From Halomonas qaidamensis (GTDB taxonomy: Bacteria; Pseudomonadota; Gammaproteobacteria; Pseudomonadales; Halomonadaceae): a stretch of 64,000 nucleotides of DNA. The stretch is taken from contig NZ_CP080627.1 in NCBI RefSeq assembly GCF_025917315.1, positions 558,001 through 622,000 of the forward strand, given 5' to 3'. The notes below the pieces were generated by a model. It saw only the letters and a list, made by a program, of their open reading frames with translations. It made no database searches and was not told the origin of the DNA. Both the position numbers and the translations under genes were made by a program. This document shows positions 58,889 through 64,000 of this stretch, one piece after another; the stretch's first letter is position 1, and every line of letters starts with the position of its first letter.

Positions 58889-59377
58889 GTGACGAGCAAT
58901 ATGACCAAATCCCGACGCTTTACCCAATTAGATAGCGTATGGCCTGCGGGTTTAGGTCGCCGCTTGGGCGCAATGCTGTATGACGGATTTTTAGTGACAG
59001 CCATTTGGATCGCAGTGACGGTGGCGCATCTGGCTTTTTTTCGGTTTGTGTTAGGGCAGCAGGCTGAAGAGATTGGTACGACCCCTTTCGATATTTGGAG
59101 CCTGAGATTAATGCTGTTGTTCTTTGTCACGCTATTTTTTGTCTATTCCTGGCGGCGTGGGGGTATGACATTAGGTATGCAGGCTTGGCGACTGCGGGTG
59201 CAAACCATCGATGGACATGCGATTACACTCAAGCAAAGTTTGATTCGTTGTGTGACAGCTTGGCTTTCCTTGGCAGCACTTGGTATTGGGTACTGGTGGG
59301 TACTGTTTGATCCGCAGCGCAGAAGCTGGCCAGATATCGCCTCTAATACGCAAACCGTGGTGCTACCAAAAAAATAA
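58889..59377 (+). CDS. RDD family membrane protein
   Basis: A 162-residue protein with three or four transmembrane segments. The RDD domain signature is GLGRRLGAMLYDGFLV near residues 22-37 and later GMTLGMQAWRLRVQTIDG, with WPDIASNTQ near the end, all typical. The start could be GTG 58889 (GAGG 9 nt upstream) or ATG 58901. RDD proteins often lie next to lptFG; the function is not defined. Confidence 0.9.
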   Translation: MTSNMTKSRRFTQLDSVWPAGLGRRLGAMLYDGFLVTAIWIAVTVAHLAFFRFVLGQQAEEIGTTPFDIWSLRLMLLFFVTLFFVYSWRRGGMTLGMQAWRLRVQTIDGHAITLKQSLIRCVTAWLSLAALGIGYWWVLFDPQRRSWPDIASNTQTVVLPKK

Positions 59378-59487
59378 TATCATCGCCTGTTTTGGCGAAA
59401 ATTGTGCTGTGACAAGGCGTTATCCTATAGCTCATTTTTATTAAGACGAATGGCTACCAAAAAGCATCCATTTCTACTTGAAAAGAT

Positions 59488-59508
59488 GTATGCGAATCAT
59501 TTACATTC
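59488..59508. promoter_or_regulatory. Candidate Fur box upstream of bfd
   Basis: TATGCGAATCATTTACATTCA resembles the common gammaproteobacterial Fur site GCGAATGATTCTCATTT with few mismatches. It lies 28-48 bp upstream of the bfd start. Expected for a bacterioferritin-associated ferredoxin, which is induced in iron starvation. Confidence 0.5.
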
Positions 59509-59530
59509 ATCTCATGACTTTTATGAGGTG
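59507..59530 (+). promoter_or_regulatory. Hairpin covering the bfd ribosome site
   Basis: CATCTCAT (59507-59514) pairs with ATGAGGTG (59523-59530), one G-T pair, 8-nt loop. The right arm includes the GAGGTG Shine-Dalgarno of bfd (start 59536). Confidence 0.45.
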
Positions 59531-59535
59531 TCGCC

Positions 59536-59742
59536 ATGTACGTTTGCGTGTGCAAGGGAGTAACCGACCATCAGATTCGCCAGCACGTCAGCGACGGAGC
59601 GCGCAGCTGGCGAGAAGTACGTGAAGCTACAGGCTGTGGAACCCAGTGTGGTAAATGCGCCTGTTTTGCTAAATCGCTTACCCGCGAGGCGGTCCAAGAG
59701 GCGCGCTGCGAGGCGGATATGAGTCTCGCTTACGCTGTATGA
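59536..59742 (+). CDS. bfd: Bacterioferritin-associated ferredoxin
   Basis: A 68-residue [2Fe-2S] protein that binds bacterioferritin and helps release stored iron. The four cysteines are at 4 and 6 (MYVCVCKGVTDHQIR) and in GCGTQCGKC (about residues 34-42). Followed 155 bp later by bfr; the pair is a standard iron module. Candidate Fur site and a hairpin precede it. Confidence 0.95.
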   Translation: MYVCVCKGVTDHQIRQHVSDGARSWREVREATGCGTQCGKCACFAKSLTREAVQEARCEADMSLAYAV

Positions 59743-59814
59743 CGCGAATCACTATTGTTAGGGTTTTCGTTAGCAAACATATGATTTTTTTGAGTTTTTA
59801 GTTACTTCCTATAT

Positions 59815-59835
59815 ACTCCCAACATCGTTGGGAGT
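59815..59835. other. Perfect inverted repeat between bfd and bfr
   Basis: ACTCCCAAC (59815-59823) and GTTGGGAGT (59827-59835) form a 9-bp stem with loop ATC. There is no T-run, so it may be an operator or a transcript-processing site rather than a terminator. It is 62 bp before the bfr start. Confidence 0.55.
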
Positions 59836-59896
59836 AAGCCTGTTTATGGCCTATACTCTCTAGTTAGCGTAATTGCACACTAAGAAAGGTGACGTC

Positions 59897-60382
59897 ATGA
59901 AAGGTGATCCCAAGGTCATTCAGCATCTCAATATCGCCCTCGGCAACGAACTGGTAGCGATCAACCAGTATTTTTTGCATGCCAAAATGTATAAGGATTG
60001 GGGCTTTAAAGAGCTTGCCAAGTGGGAATACGATGAATCCATCGAAGAGATGCAGCACGCCGACAAGCTGATTGAACGTATTCTGTTCCTTGAAGGTATT
60101 CCTAACCTTCAGGATCTAGGCAAGCTGCATATCGGCGAAAACGTTAAAGAAATGCTCGAAAGTGATCTAAAAATCGAGCACGACGGTCGTAAAGACTATA
60201 TTGAAGCAATCACCTACTGTGAAAGCGTCAAAGATTACGTAACCCGTGATCTACTGCGTGATCTGCTTGCCGATGAAGAGGGTCATATTGACCACATTGA
60301 AACGCAGCTTGGCTTGATCGATAAGGTTGGTATCCAAAACTACCTGCAAAAACATATGCAGTTGGCGACTGACGAAGAGTAA
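59897..60382 (+). CDS. bfr: Bacterioferritin
   Basis: A 161-residue 24-mer iron-storage protein. The ferroxidase residues are in [30 protein letters not shown] and [13 protein letters not shown]; the haem-binding Met ([12 protein letters not shown]) is present, so it is the haem-carrying kind. The start is ATG 59897 (AAAGGTGA upstream); an in-frame start at 59873 is not supported by a site. Confidence 0.97.
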   Translation: MKGDPKVIQHLNIALGNELVAINQYFLHAKMYKDWGFKELAKWEYDESIEEMQHADKLIERILFLEGIPNLQDLGKLHIGENVKEMLESDLKIEHDGRKDYIEAITYCESVKDYVTRDLLRDLLADEEGHIDHIETQLGLIDKVGIQNYLQKHMQLATDEE

Positions 60383-60392
60383 CTTCTGGTTA

Positions 60393-60452
60393 TTTAATTA
60401 AAGCGATACTGTTTAATTAAAGCAGCACTGGGGTTTAATCAAAGCAGCACCG
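60393..60452. repeat. 3 x ~19-22 bp tandem repeat after bfr
   Basis: TTTAATTAAAGCGATACTG (60393-60411), TTTAATTAAAGCAGCACTG (60412-60430) and TTTAATCAAAGCAGCACCG (60434-60452, after a 3-nt spacer). They lie between the bfr stop and its terminator. Confidence 0.85.
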
Positions 60453-60477
60453 GGCAGCCCTATGGCTGCCCGTTTTT
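60451..60477 (+). terminator. Terminator of bfr
   Basis: CGGGCAGCC (60451-60459) pairs with GGCTGCCCG (60464-60472), loop CTAT, followed by TTTTT. It lies between convergent bfr and sodC. Confidence 0.94.
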
Positions 60478-60533
60478 CGTTACCAATCATAATAAGATGT
60501 CGTTTTGCTTCAGCTTTTTTTAGCTTTACAGCA

Positions 60534-61067
60534 TTACGATTCAACCACGCCACAGGCCATGCGTGCACCGCCACCGCCTAGGTGAGGTTCATCCGAGTAC
60601 GTATCGCCGCCAGCATGAATCATCAGGCTGCGTCCCGGCATATCTTCCATGCTCAAGCGTGGTGCCAGCACCGGCAAGTTGGCCTCGCCGTCTTCATTCA
60701 CCGTGAGAACTGGTAGGTCGCCTAGATGGCCATCGCCGTAGGGACCTTGGTGGGTGCCAGTTTCTTCAGGGTCGTAATGACCTCCTGCAGACAGCGCTGC
60801 TCTCATTTCGCCGCTATCGTTCTCGGCAGGCTCGCAGCTGGCATTTTGGTGGACATGAAAACCGTATACGCCAGGTTCTAGGTCAGTCAACGACGGCGTA
60901 AGCAACACGCCGTGCTCAGTGTGCTCAATAGCGATAGTCCCTATAGACTCTTCAGTTCCTTCAGCGCTGACCTTGTGCATGTCAACGTCGAGCGTTTCAT
61001 TGGCCTGAACGGTGGATGCCAGCAACAAACCCACGGCCATGCCTGTTAACGGTAGTGAGTAACGCAT
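60534..61067 (-). CDS. sodC: Periplasmic Cu,Zn superoxide dismutase
   Basis: A 177-residue enzyme that dismutates superoxide. Signal peptide (residues 1-22, SLPLTGMAVGLLLASTVQA) then the catalytic beta-barrel. Copper and zinc ligands are seen in YGFHVHQNASCEP (two His), GGHYDPEETGTHQGPYGDGHLGDLP and SLMIHAGGDTYSD; the bridging cysteine pair is NASCEP and MACGVV. An unusual point is SDEPHLGGGGARM where most have a Pro-rich stretch. Two small hairpins precede the gene. Confidence 0.96.
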   Translation of the reverse strand: MRYSLPLTGMAVGLLLASTVQANETLDVDMHKVSAEGTEESIGTIAIEHTEHGVLLTPSLTDLEPGVYGFHVHQNASCEPAENDSGEMRAALSAGGHYDPEETGTHQGPYGDGHLGDLPVLTVNEDGEANLPVLAPRLSMEDMPGRSLMIHAGGDTYSDEPHLGGGGARMACGVVES

Positions 61068-61098
61068 AGTGCAATTCTCCTGTCCTTATCCATGGAAG

Positions 61099-61129
61099 CT
61101 CGTATAACGAGTTGCTACTTCAAGGTAGC
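61099..61129 (-). promoter_or_regulatory. Two consecutive hairpins upstream of sodC
   Basis: CTCGT-ATA-ACGAG (61099-61111) and GCTAC-TTCAAG-GTAGC (61114-61129), 32-62 bp before the sodC start on the minus strand. Either an operator or a leader fold. The function is inferred. Confidence 0.35.
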
Positions 61130-61269
61130 TGCCCCTAGATAACTCCGCCAATGGATTGCGTAAAGGTGAGGTTTGCCTACTGGATAACGTTAGCAATGGA
61201 TGACATCTCGCTGTCAAGCCGCGACAATAGCTCCCTGTTTCGTTGGTTAGTTTTTTACTGGGGAGCGTT

Positions 61270-62043
61270 ATGACGCCACTCAACATCCTCTATCAGGATG
61301 AGTATCTCGTTGCAGTGCATAAGCCGTCAGGGCTTTTAGTGCATCGCTCGGCGTTGGCGCGTGGCGAAACAGAATTTTTGCTTCAACGCCTGCGTGACCA
61401 AATTGGCAAGCGGGTTTATCCAGTGCATCGCTTAGACAGGCCCACTTCCGGCGTGATGGTGTTTGGTTTGTCATCTGAGATGGCGGCTTTATTGAGTGAA
61501 GCCTTCAGCGAACGGCAGGTGGAAAAGCGTTACCTAGCGGTGGTGCGCGGTAAAGCGCCTGAGAGCGAACGTTTGGACTACCCGCTTCGGGAAGAGGATG
61601 GCACACGGCCCAAAGCGGAGATGCCTGCTATGCCCGCGATGACTGATATTCGTCGCCTGGACAGTGTTGAGCTGCCGATACAGGTAGACCGCTATCCGGT
61701 GGCACGCTATTCGTTGGTGGAAGCGCAGCCCCTCACTGGCCGGCGGCATCAGATTCGCCGCCACCTTTCACGGCGTGGTTACCCCATTATTGGCGATGCC
61801 AAGCATGGTAAAAGTATTCACAACCGCTTTTTTGCGGATCAGTTGGATGCTCCCCGTTTACTACTGGCGGCTACCTATTTAGCCTTTAATCACCCCTTCA
61901 TCGAAAAGCGCATTCAATTAGGCTGCGCTCTCGATGAGACCATGAAACGCGTGTTCGAGCAGTTCGGATGGAGTGGCCACTTACCGCTCGATAGCGTGCG
62001 TACCCCGCCCACTGCCACGCCAGCCGCGCTTCAGGAAAGATAG
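61270..62043 (+). CDS. truC: tRNA pseudouridine synthase of the TruC/RluA family
   Basis: A 257-residue enzyme, most like TruC, which modifies U65 of tRNA-Ile and tRNA-Asp. The catalytic Asp is in VHRLDRPTSGVMVFGLSSE, with YLAVVRGKAPESE, and TGRRHQIRRHLSRRGYPIIGDAKHG as the conserved C-terminal motif. Start ATG 61270 (GGGGAG upstream) is preferred to an in-frame GTG/ATG upstream at 61243. RluA-family members are alike, so TruC is probable rather than certain. Confidence 0.88.
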   Translation: MTPLNILYQDEYLVAVHKPSGLLVHRSALARGETEFLLQRLRDQIGKRVYPVHRLDRPTSGVMVFGLSSEMAALLSEAFSERQVEKRYLAVVRGKAPESERLDYPLREEDGTRPKAEMPAMPAMTDIRRLDSVELPIQVDRYPVARYSLVEAQPLTGRRHQIRRHLSRRGYPIIGDAKHGKSIHNRFFADQLDAPRLLLAATYLAFNHPFIEKRIQLGCALDETMKRVFEQFGWSGHLPLDSVRTPPTATPAALQER

Positions 62044-62108
62044 CGCTTTATAGCGCCAATGTAGCACCGCTGGAAAGCGCATCATGTTTTTATTAGAGAG
62101 AGCCTGCC

Positions 62109-62933
62109 ATGTCTTCGGATTATGACGTTCGCTTTGGCGGTATTAGCCGTTTGTATGGTCAGCGTGCCGCTGAGGCATTTCGCCATGCCCACGTGGTCGT
62201 TGTTGGCGTAGGCGGCGTTGGCAGTTGGACGGTAGAAGCTCTGGCGCGCTCGGGAATCGGCAAGCTTACGCTGATCGACCTGGATGATGTCTGCGTATCC
62301 AATGTGAACCGTCAGCTTCATGCGCTAGACGGTACGATTGGCGCTCCCAAGGTTGAGGTGCTGGCCGAGCGCTGCCGCCTAATTGCCCCTGAAATAGAGG
62401 TCGTAGCTGATAGTGCGTTTGTTACGCCAACCAACCTCGCTGAACGTATTCCTGATGATGCCGACCATGTAGTGGACGCTATTGATAGTGTGATCGCTAA
62501 GGCGGCGCTAATCGCTTGGTGCAAACGGCATAAACTGCCGATTACCGTGACGGGAGCCGCAGGCGGTCAGACAGACCCCACGCGTATTCAGGTGGCGGAT
62601 TTAACGCGCACTGAACACGACCCTCTGCTTTCTAAAGTGCGTTCACGACTGCGCAGGGATTATGGTTTTTCGCGTAATCCAAAGCGGCGCTTTTCCGTTG
62701 AGTGCGTCTATTCTGATGAGCAATTAGTGTATCCCAGCGCTGACGGCGAAGTTTGCCTGCAAAAACCCGGCAACGGTGACGCTACCCGTCTAGACTGCGC
62801 TTCAGGCTTTGGCGCAGCCACTTTTGTCACCGGTGCATTTGGTTTTGTCGCTGCCTCAAAAGTGCTCGAACGACTGGCTAAAAAAGCCGCTAAGTCCATG
62901 CCATTAACGACTAAACAAGAGGAAAGTGAATGA
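62109..62933 (+). CDS. tcdA: tRNA threonylcarbamoyladenosine dehydratase
   Basis: A 274-residue E1-like enzyme that cyclises t6A to ct6A at position 37 of tRNA, using ATP. The nucleotide-binding motif is VVVGVGGVGSWTVEALARSGIG, followed by the acidic LIDLDDVCVSNVNRQ and DAIDSVIAK. Usually works with CsdA/CsdE, absent nearby. Its stop overlaps the start of the DUF1653 gene by 4 nt (ATGA). Confidence 0.94.
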   Translation: MSSDYDVRFGGISRLYGQRAAEAFRHAHVVVVGVGGVGSWTVEALARSGIGKLTLIDLDDVCVSNVNRQLHALDGTIGAPKVEVLAERCRLIAPEIEVVADSAFVTPTNLAERIPDDADHVVDAIDSVIAKAALIAWCKRHKLPITVTGAAGGQTDPTRIQVADLTRTEHDPLLSKVRSRLRRDYGFSRNPKRRFSVECVYSDEQLVYPSADGEVCLQKPGNGDATRLDCASGFGAATFVTGAFGFVAASKVLERLAKKAAKSMPLTTKQEESE

Positions 62934-63166
62934 CCGCGCCTATTCCTGGTATTTATCGTCACTATAAAGGCAGTCTTTACGAAGTGCTGGGCACTGCTCA
63001 GCATAGTGAAAGTGAAGAAGCGCTAGTGGTTTATCGTGCGCTTTACGGCGACTACGGCCTGTGGGTGCGCCCGCTTGAGATGTTCACCGAAAGCGTTACC
63101 AAAGACGGCCAGCCACAGCCGCGCTTTGCTTTAGAGAAGGCGTTTAGTGAGCCAAGTCTGTCCTAG
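62930..63166 (+). CDS. DUF1653 domain protein
   Basis: A 78-residue protein composed of the DUF1653 domain: IPGIYRHYKGSLYEVLGTA, then HSESEEALVVYRALYGDYGLWVRPLEMFTE, which includes the conserved VVYRALYGD. Its function is unknown. Coupled to tcdA by a 4-nt overlap, which suggests a tRNA-related role but does not show one. Confidence 0.92.
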   Translation: MTAPIPGIYRHYKGSLYEVLGTAQHSESEEALVVYRALYGDYGLWVRPLEMFTESVTKDGQPQPRFALEKAFSEPSLS

Positions 63167-63282
63167 TGGCGACAGCGCTCAGTAGCATTACGTTTTCCTC
63201 TTCGCCCCGCTTTTTTCCTTCACTCTTTATGCTCCATTCGGGCCTTTTCTTGCTCAGGGCTCGGGTGTTTTTTTAGTGCGCT

Positions 63283-63320
63283 ATTGTTTATATTCCACAA
63301 TAAGCTATTCTTATAACAAT
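63283..63320. promoter_or_regulatory. AT-rich palindromic region upstream of the sulfur-transferase-like gene
   Basis: ATTGTTTATA (63283-63292) and TATAACAAT (63312-63320) are inverted halves (one extra A), enclosing a second inverted repeat ATAAG/CTTAT. It lies 32-69 bp before the gene start. The layout could suit an ArsR-type (BigR-like) repressor; no such regulator is in the window. Confidence 0.35.
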
Positions 63321-63351
63321 TAATGTTAACGAGCTTGGGCGAGGAGAAAAT

Positions 63352-63780
63352 ATGCAAACACAGCCGTTAGAAAAGGGCGTCGAGATCACCTCACAGCTTA
63401 CAGTCGAGGAGCTTGAGCAAGTAAAAGCACAGGGCTTTAACACGGTGATCTGTAACTGCAAGCCCGGCGAAAGCACCGAGTTTCCAGGTGAAAGTGCGTA
63501 CCGCCGTAAAGCAGAAGAAATTGGGCTTCATTGGGTACACATTCCAGTAACGCCTGGCGAGTATAGCCAAGCGGATGTGGCTGCTTTTGCTGAAGCGTTG
63601 CAGCAGTTACCTCGGCCAATATTGGCATTTTGCCGGTCGGGTAAGCGCGCTACCCACCTTTGGGCCTACGCCAAGCGCCACACTGAAAAGTGCGATTTGG
63701 CGGAACTGTTTTGCGCCGCAAAAGCAGCCGGTTTCGATTTGGAAGAGCACCGCCAGGGGCTCGAAAATCAAAGCGTATAA
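63352..63780 (+). CDS. TIGR01244/beta-lactamase-hydrolase-like sulfur transferase or phosphatase
   Basis: A 142-residue protein of the DSP-like fold. The phosphate-binding-loop motif is LAFCRSGKRATHLWA (Cys near residue 103), together with KAQGFNTVICNCKPGES near the start. The family is often called sulfur transferase or BLH domain and is linked to sulfide detoxification. Good GAGGAG ribosome site. A SulP transporter follows 89 bp later, making a small sulfur-related group. Confidence 0.85.
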   Translation: MQTQPLEKGVEITSQLTVEELEQVKAQGFNTVICNCKPGESTEFPGESAYRRKAEEIGLHWVHIPVTPGEYSQADVAAFAEALQQLPRPILAFCRSGKRATHLWAYAKRHTEKCDLAELFCAAKAAGFDLEEHRQGLENQSV

Positions 63781-63869
63781 CCGTCACTATTGCGTCGCTA
63801 TTGATGGCCGCAGACGAAATGAGCTGTGACCGAACGTGTTTAGTTTCACTGTGATAGCGAGTAGTCCGA

Positions 63870-64000
63870 ATGATGATTGAGCGTTGGGTGCCGCTAGTGG
63901 GGTGGCTAAAAAGCTATAACCGCGCGCTATTCTCACGGGATGCGCTGGCAGCAGTCATTGTGACGCTAATGCTGGTGCCCCAGGCGCTGGCCTATGCCTT
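63870..64000 (+). CDS. SulP family anion transporter, N-terminal part (runs off window)
   Basis: The frame starts at ATG 63870 (or 63873) and is open to the right edge (43 complete codons). It reads MMIERWVPLVGWLKSYNRAL then FSRDALAAVIVTLMLVPQAL, which is the SulP N-terminus leading into the first helix with the conserved VPQALAYA. It would be a sulfate or bicarbonate/anion transporter of about 550-600 residues. No close Shine-Dalgarno is seen. The bulk of the gene lies outside. Confidence 0.8.
   Translation, partial: MMIERWVPLVGWLKSYNRALFSRDALAAVIVTLMLVPQALAYA

Overview
The window looks like a stretch of chromosome from a moderately halophilic gammaproteobacterium of the Halomonas/Vreelandella type. 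This is an inference from gene content and order: the run rpmE | priA-argS-SPOR-hslVU-DUF971 gene ... ubiE-ubiJ-ubiB-hisE-tatABC matches the Pseudomonas/Halomonas layout, and a BCCT compatible-solute transporter, FabY, a Mg-type HemB and DUF1653 are present. GC is moderate by eye. I see no rRNA, tRNA, CRISPR array, IS element, prophage or integrase. Two genes run off the ends: a voltage-sensor-like membrane protein on the left and a SulP transporter on the right.

Layout. 1-7 kb, minus strand: membrane protein (partial), hot-dog thioesterase, AtoE-like carrier, then the compact group fabY-coaD-ferredoxin-MATE exporter. 7-14 kb, plus strand: TrmB-like methyltransferase-SMR exporter-PBP4 (overlapping), dgkA, glnE and an AEC carrier preceded by a small leader ORF. 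14-25 kb: small membrane protein (minus), BCCT transporter with a 48-aa companion, UMF1-type MFS, retropepsin-like protease, a 59-aa PLDc_N protein, a 40-aa microprotein (minus), an RstAB-like two-component pair, and divergent metR/metE. 25-31.6 kb: ppk1 and hemB (minus), elbB (plus), tatABC and hisE (minus). 31.6-42.5 kb, minus: ubiB, ubiJ, ubiE, DUF971 gene, hslU, hslV, SPOR protein, argS, priA; rpmE diverges. 43-56.5 kb, minus: valS, a three-gene type I secretion system with sapC, an MFS gene, holC, ilvE, pepA. 56.7-64 kb, mostly plus: lptF-lptG-RDD, bfd-bfr (iron), sodC (minus), truC, tcdA-DUF1653, a sulfur-transferase-like protein and sulP.

How the genes work together. Most are housekeeping: CoA and fatty-acid initiation (coaD, fabY), ubiquinone synthesis (ubiE/J/B), Tat export, LPS export (lptFG), nitrogen control (glnE), methionine synthesis (metE under metR), haem and polyphosphate (hemB, ppk1), protein turnover (hslVU) and iron storage/release (bfr, bfd). 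Accessory material is concentrated at 46.2-53.1 kb, where a SapC/type I secretion group and an MFS gene separate holC from valS, which are neighbours in many relatives.

The most unusual signals are non-coding: a strongly folded three-way-junction element between hslU and the DUF971 gene (35336-35411); a 16-codon leader ORF whose stop overlaps the AEC carrier start and whose 3' half forms a 9-bp hairpin hiding that gene's Shine-Dalgarno; and a recurring pattern of short (12-23 bp) tandem duplications at or just beyond stop codons.
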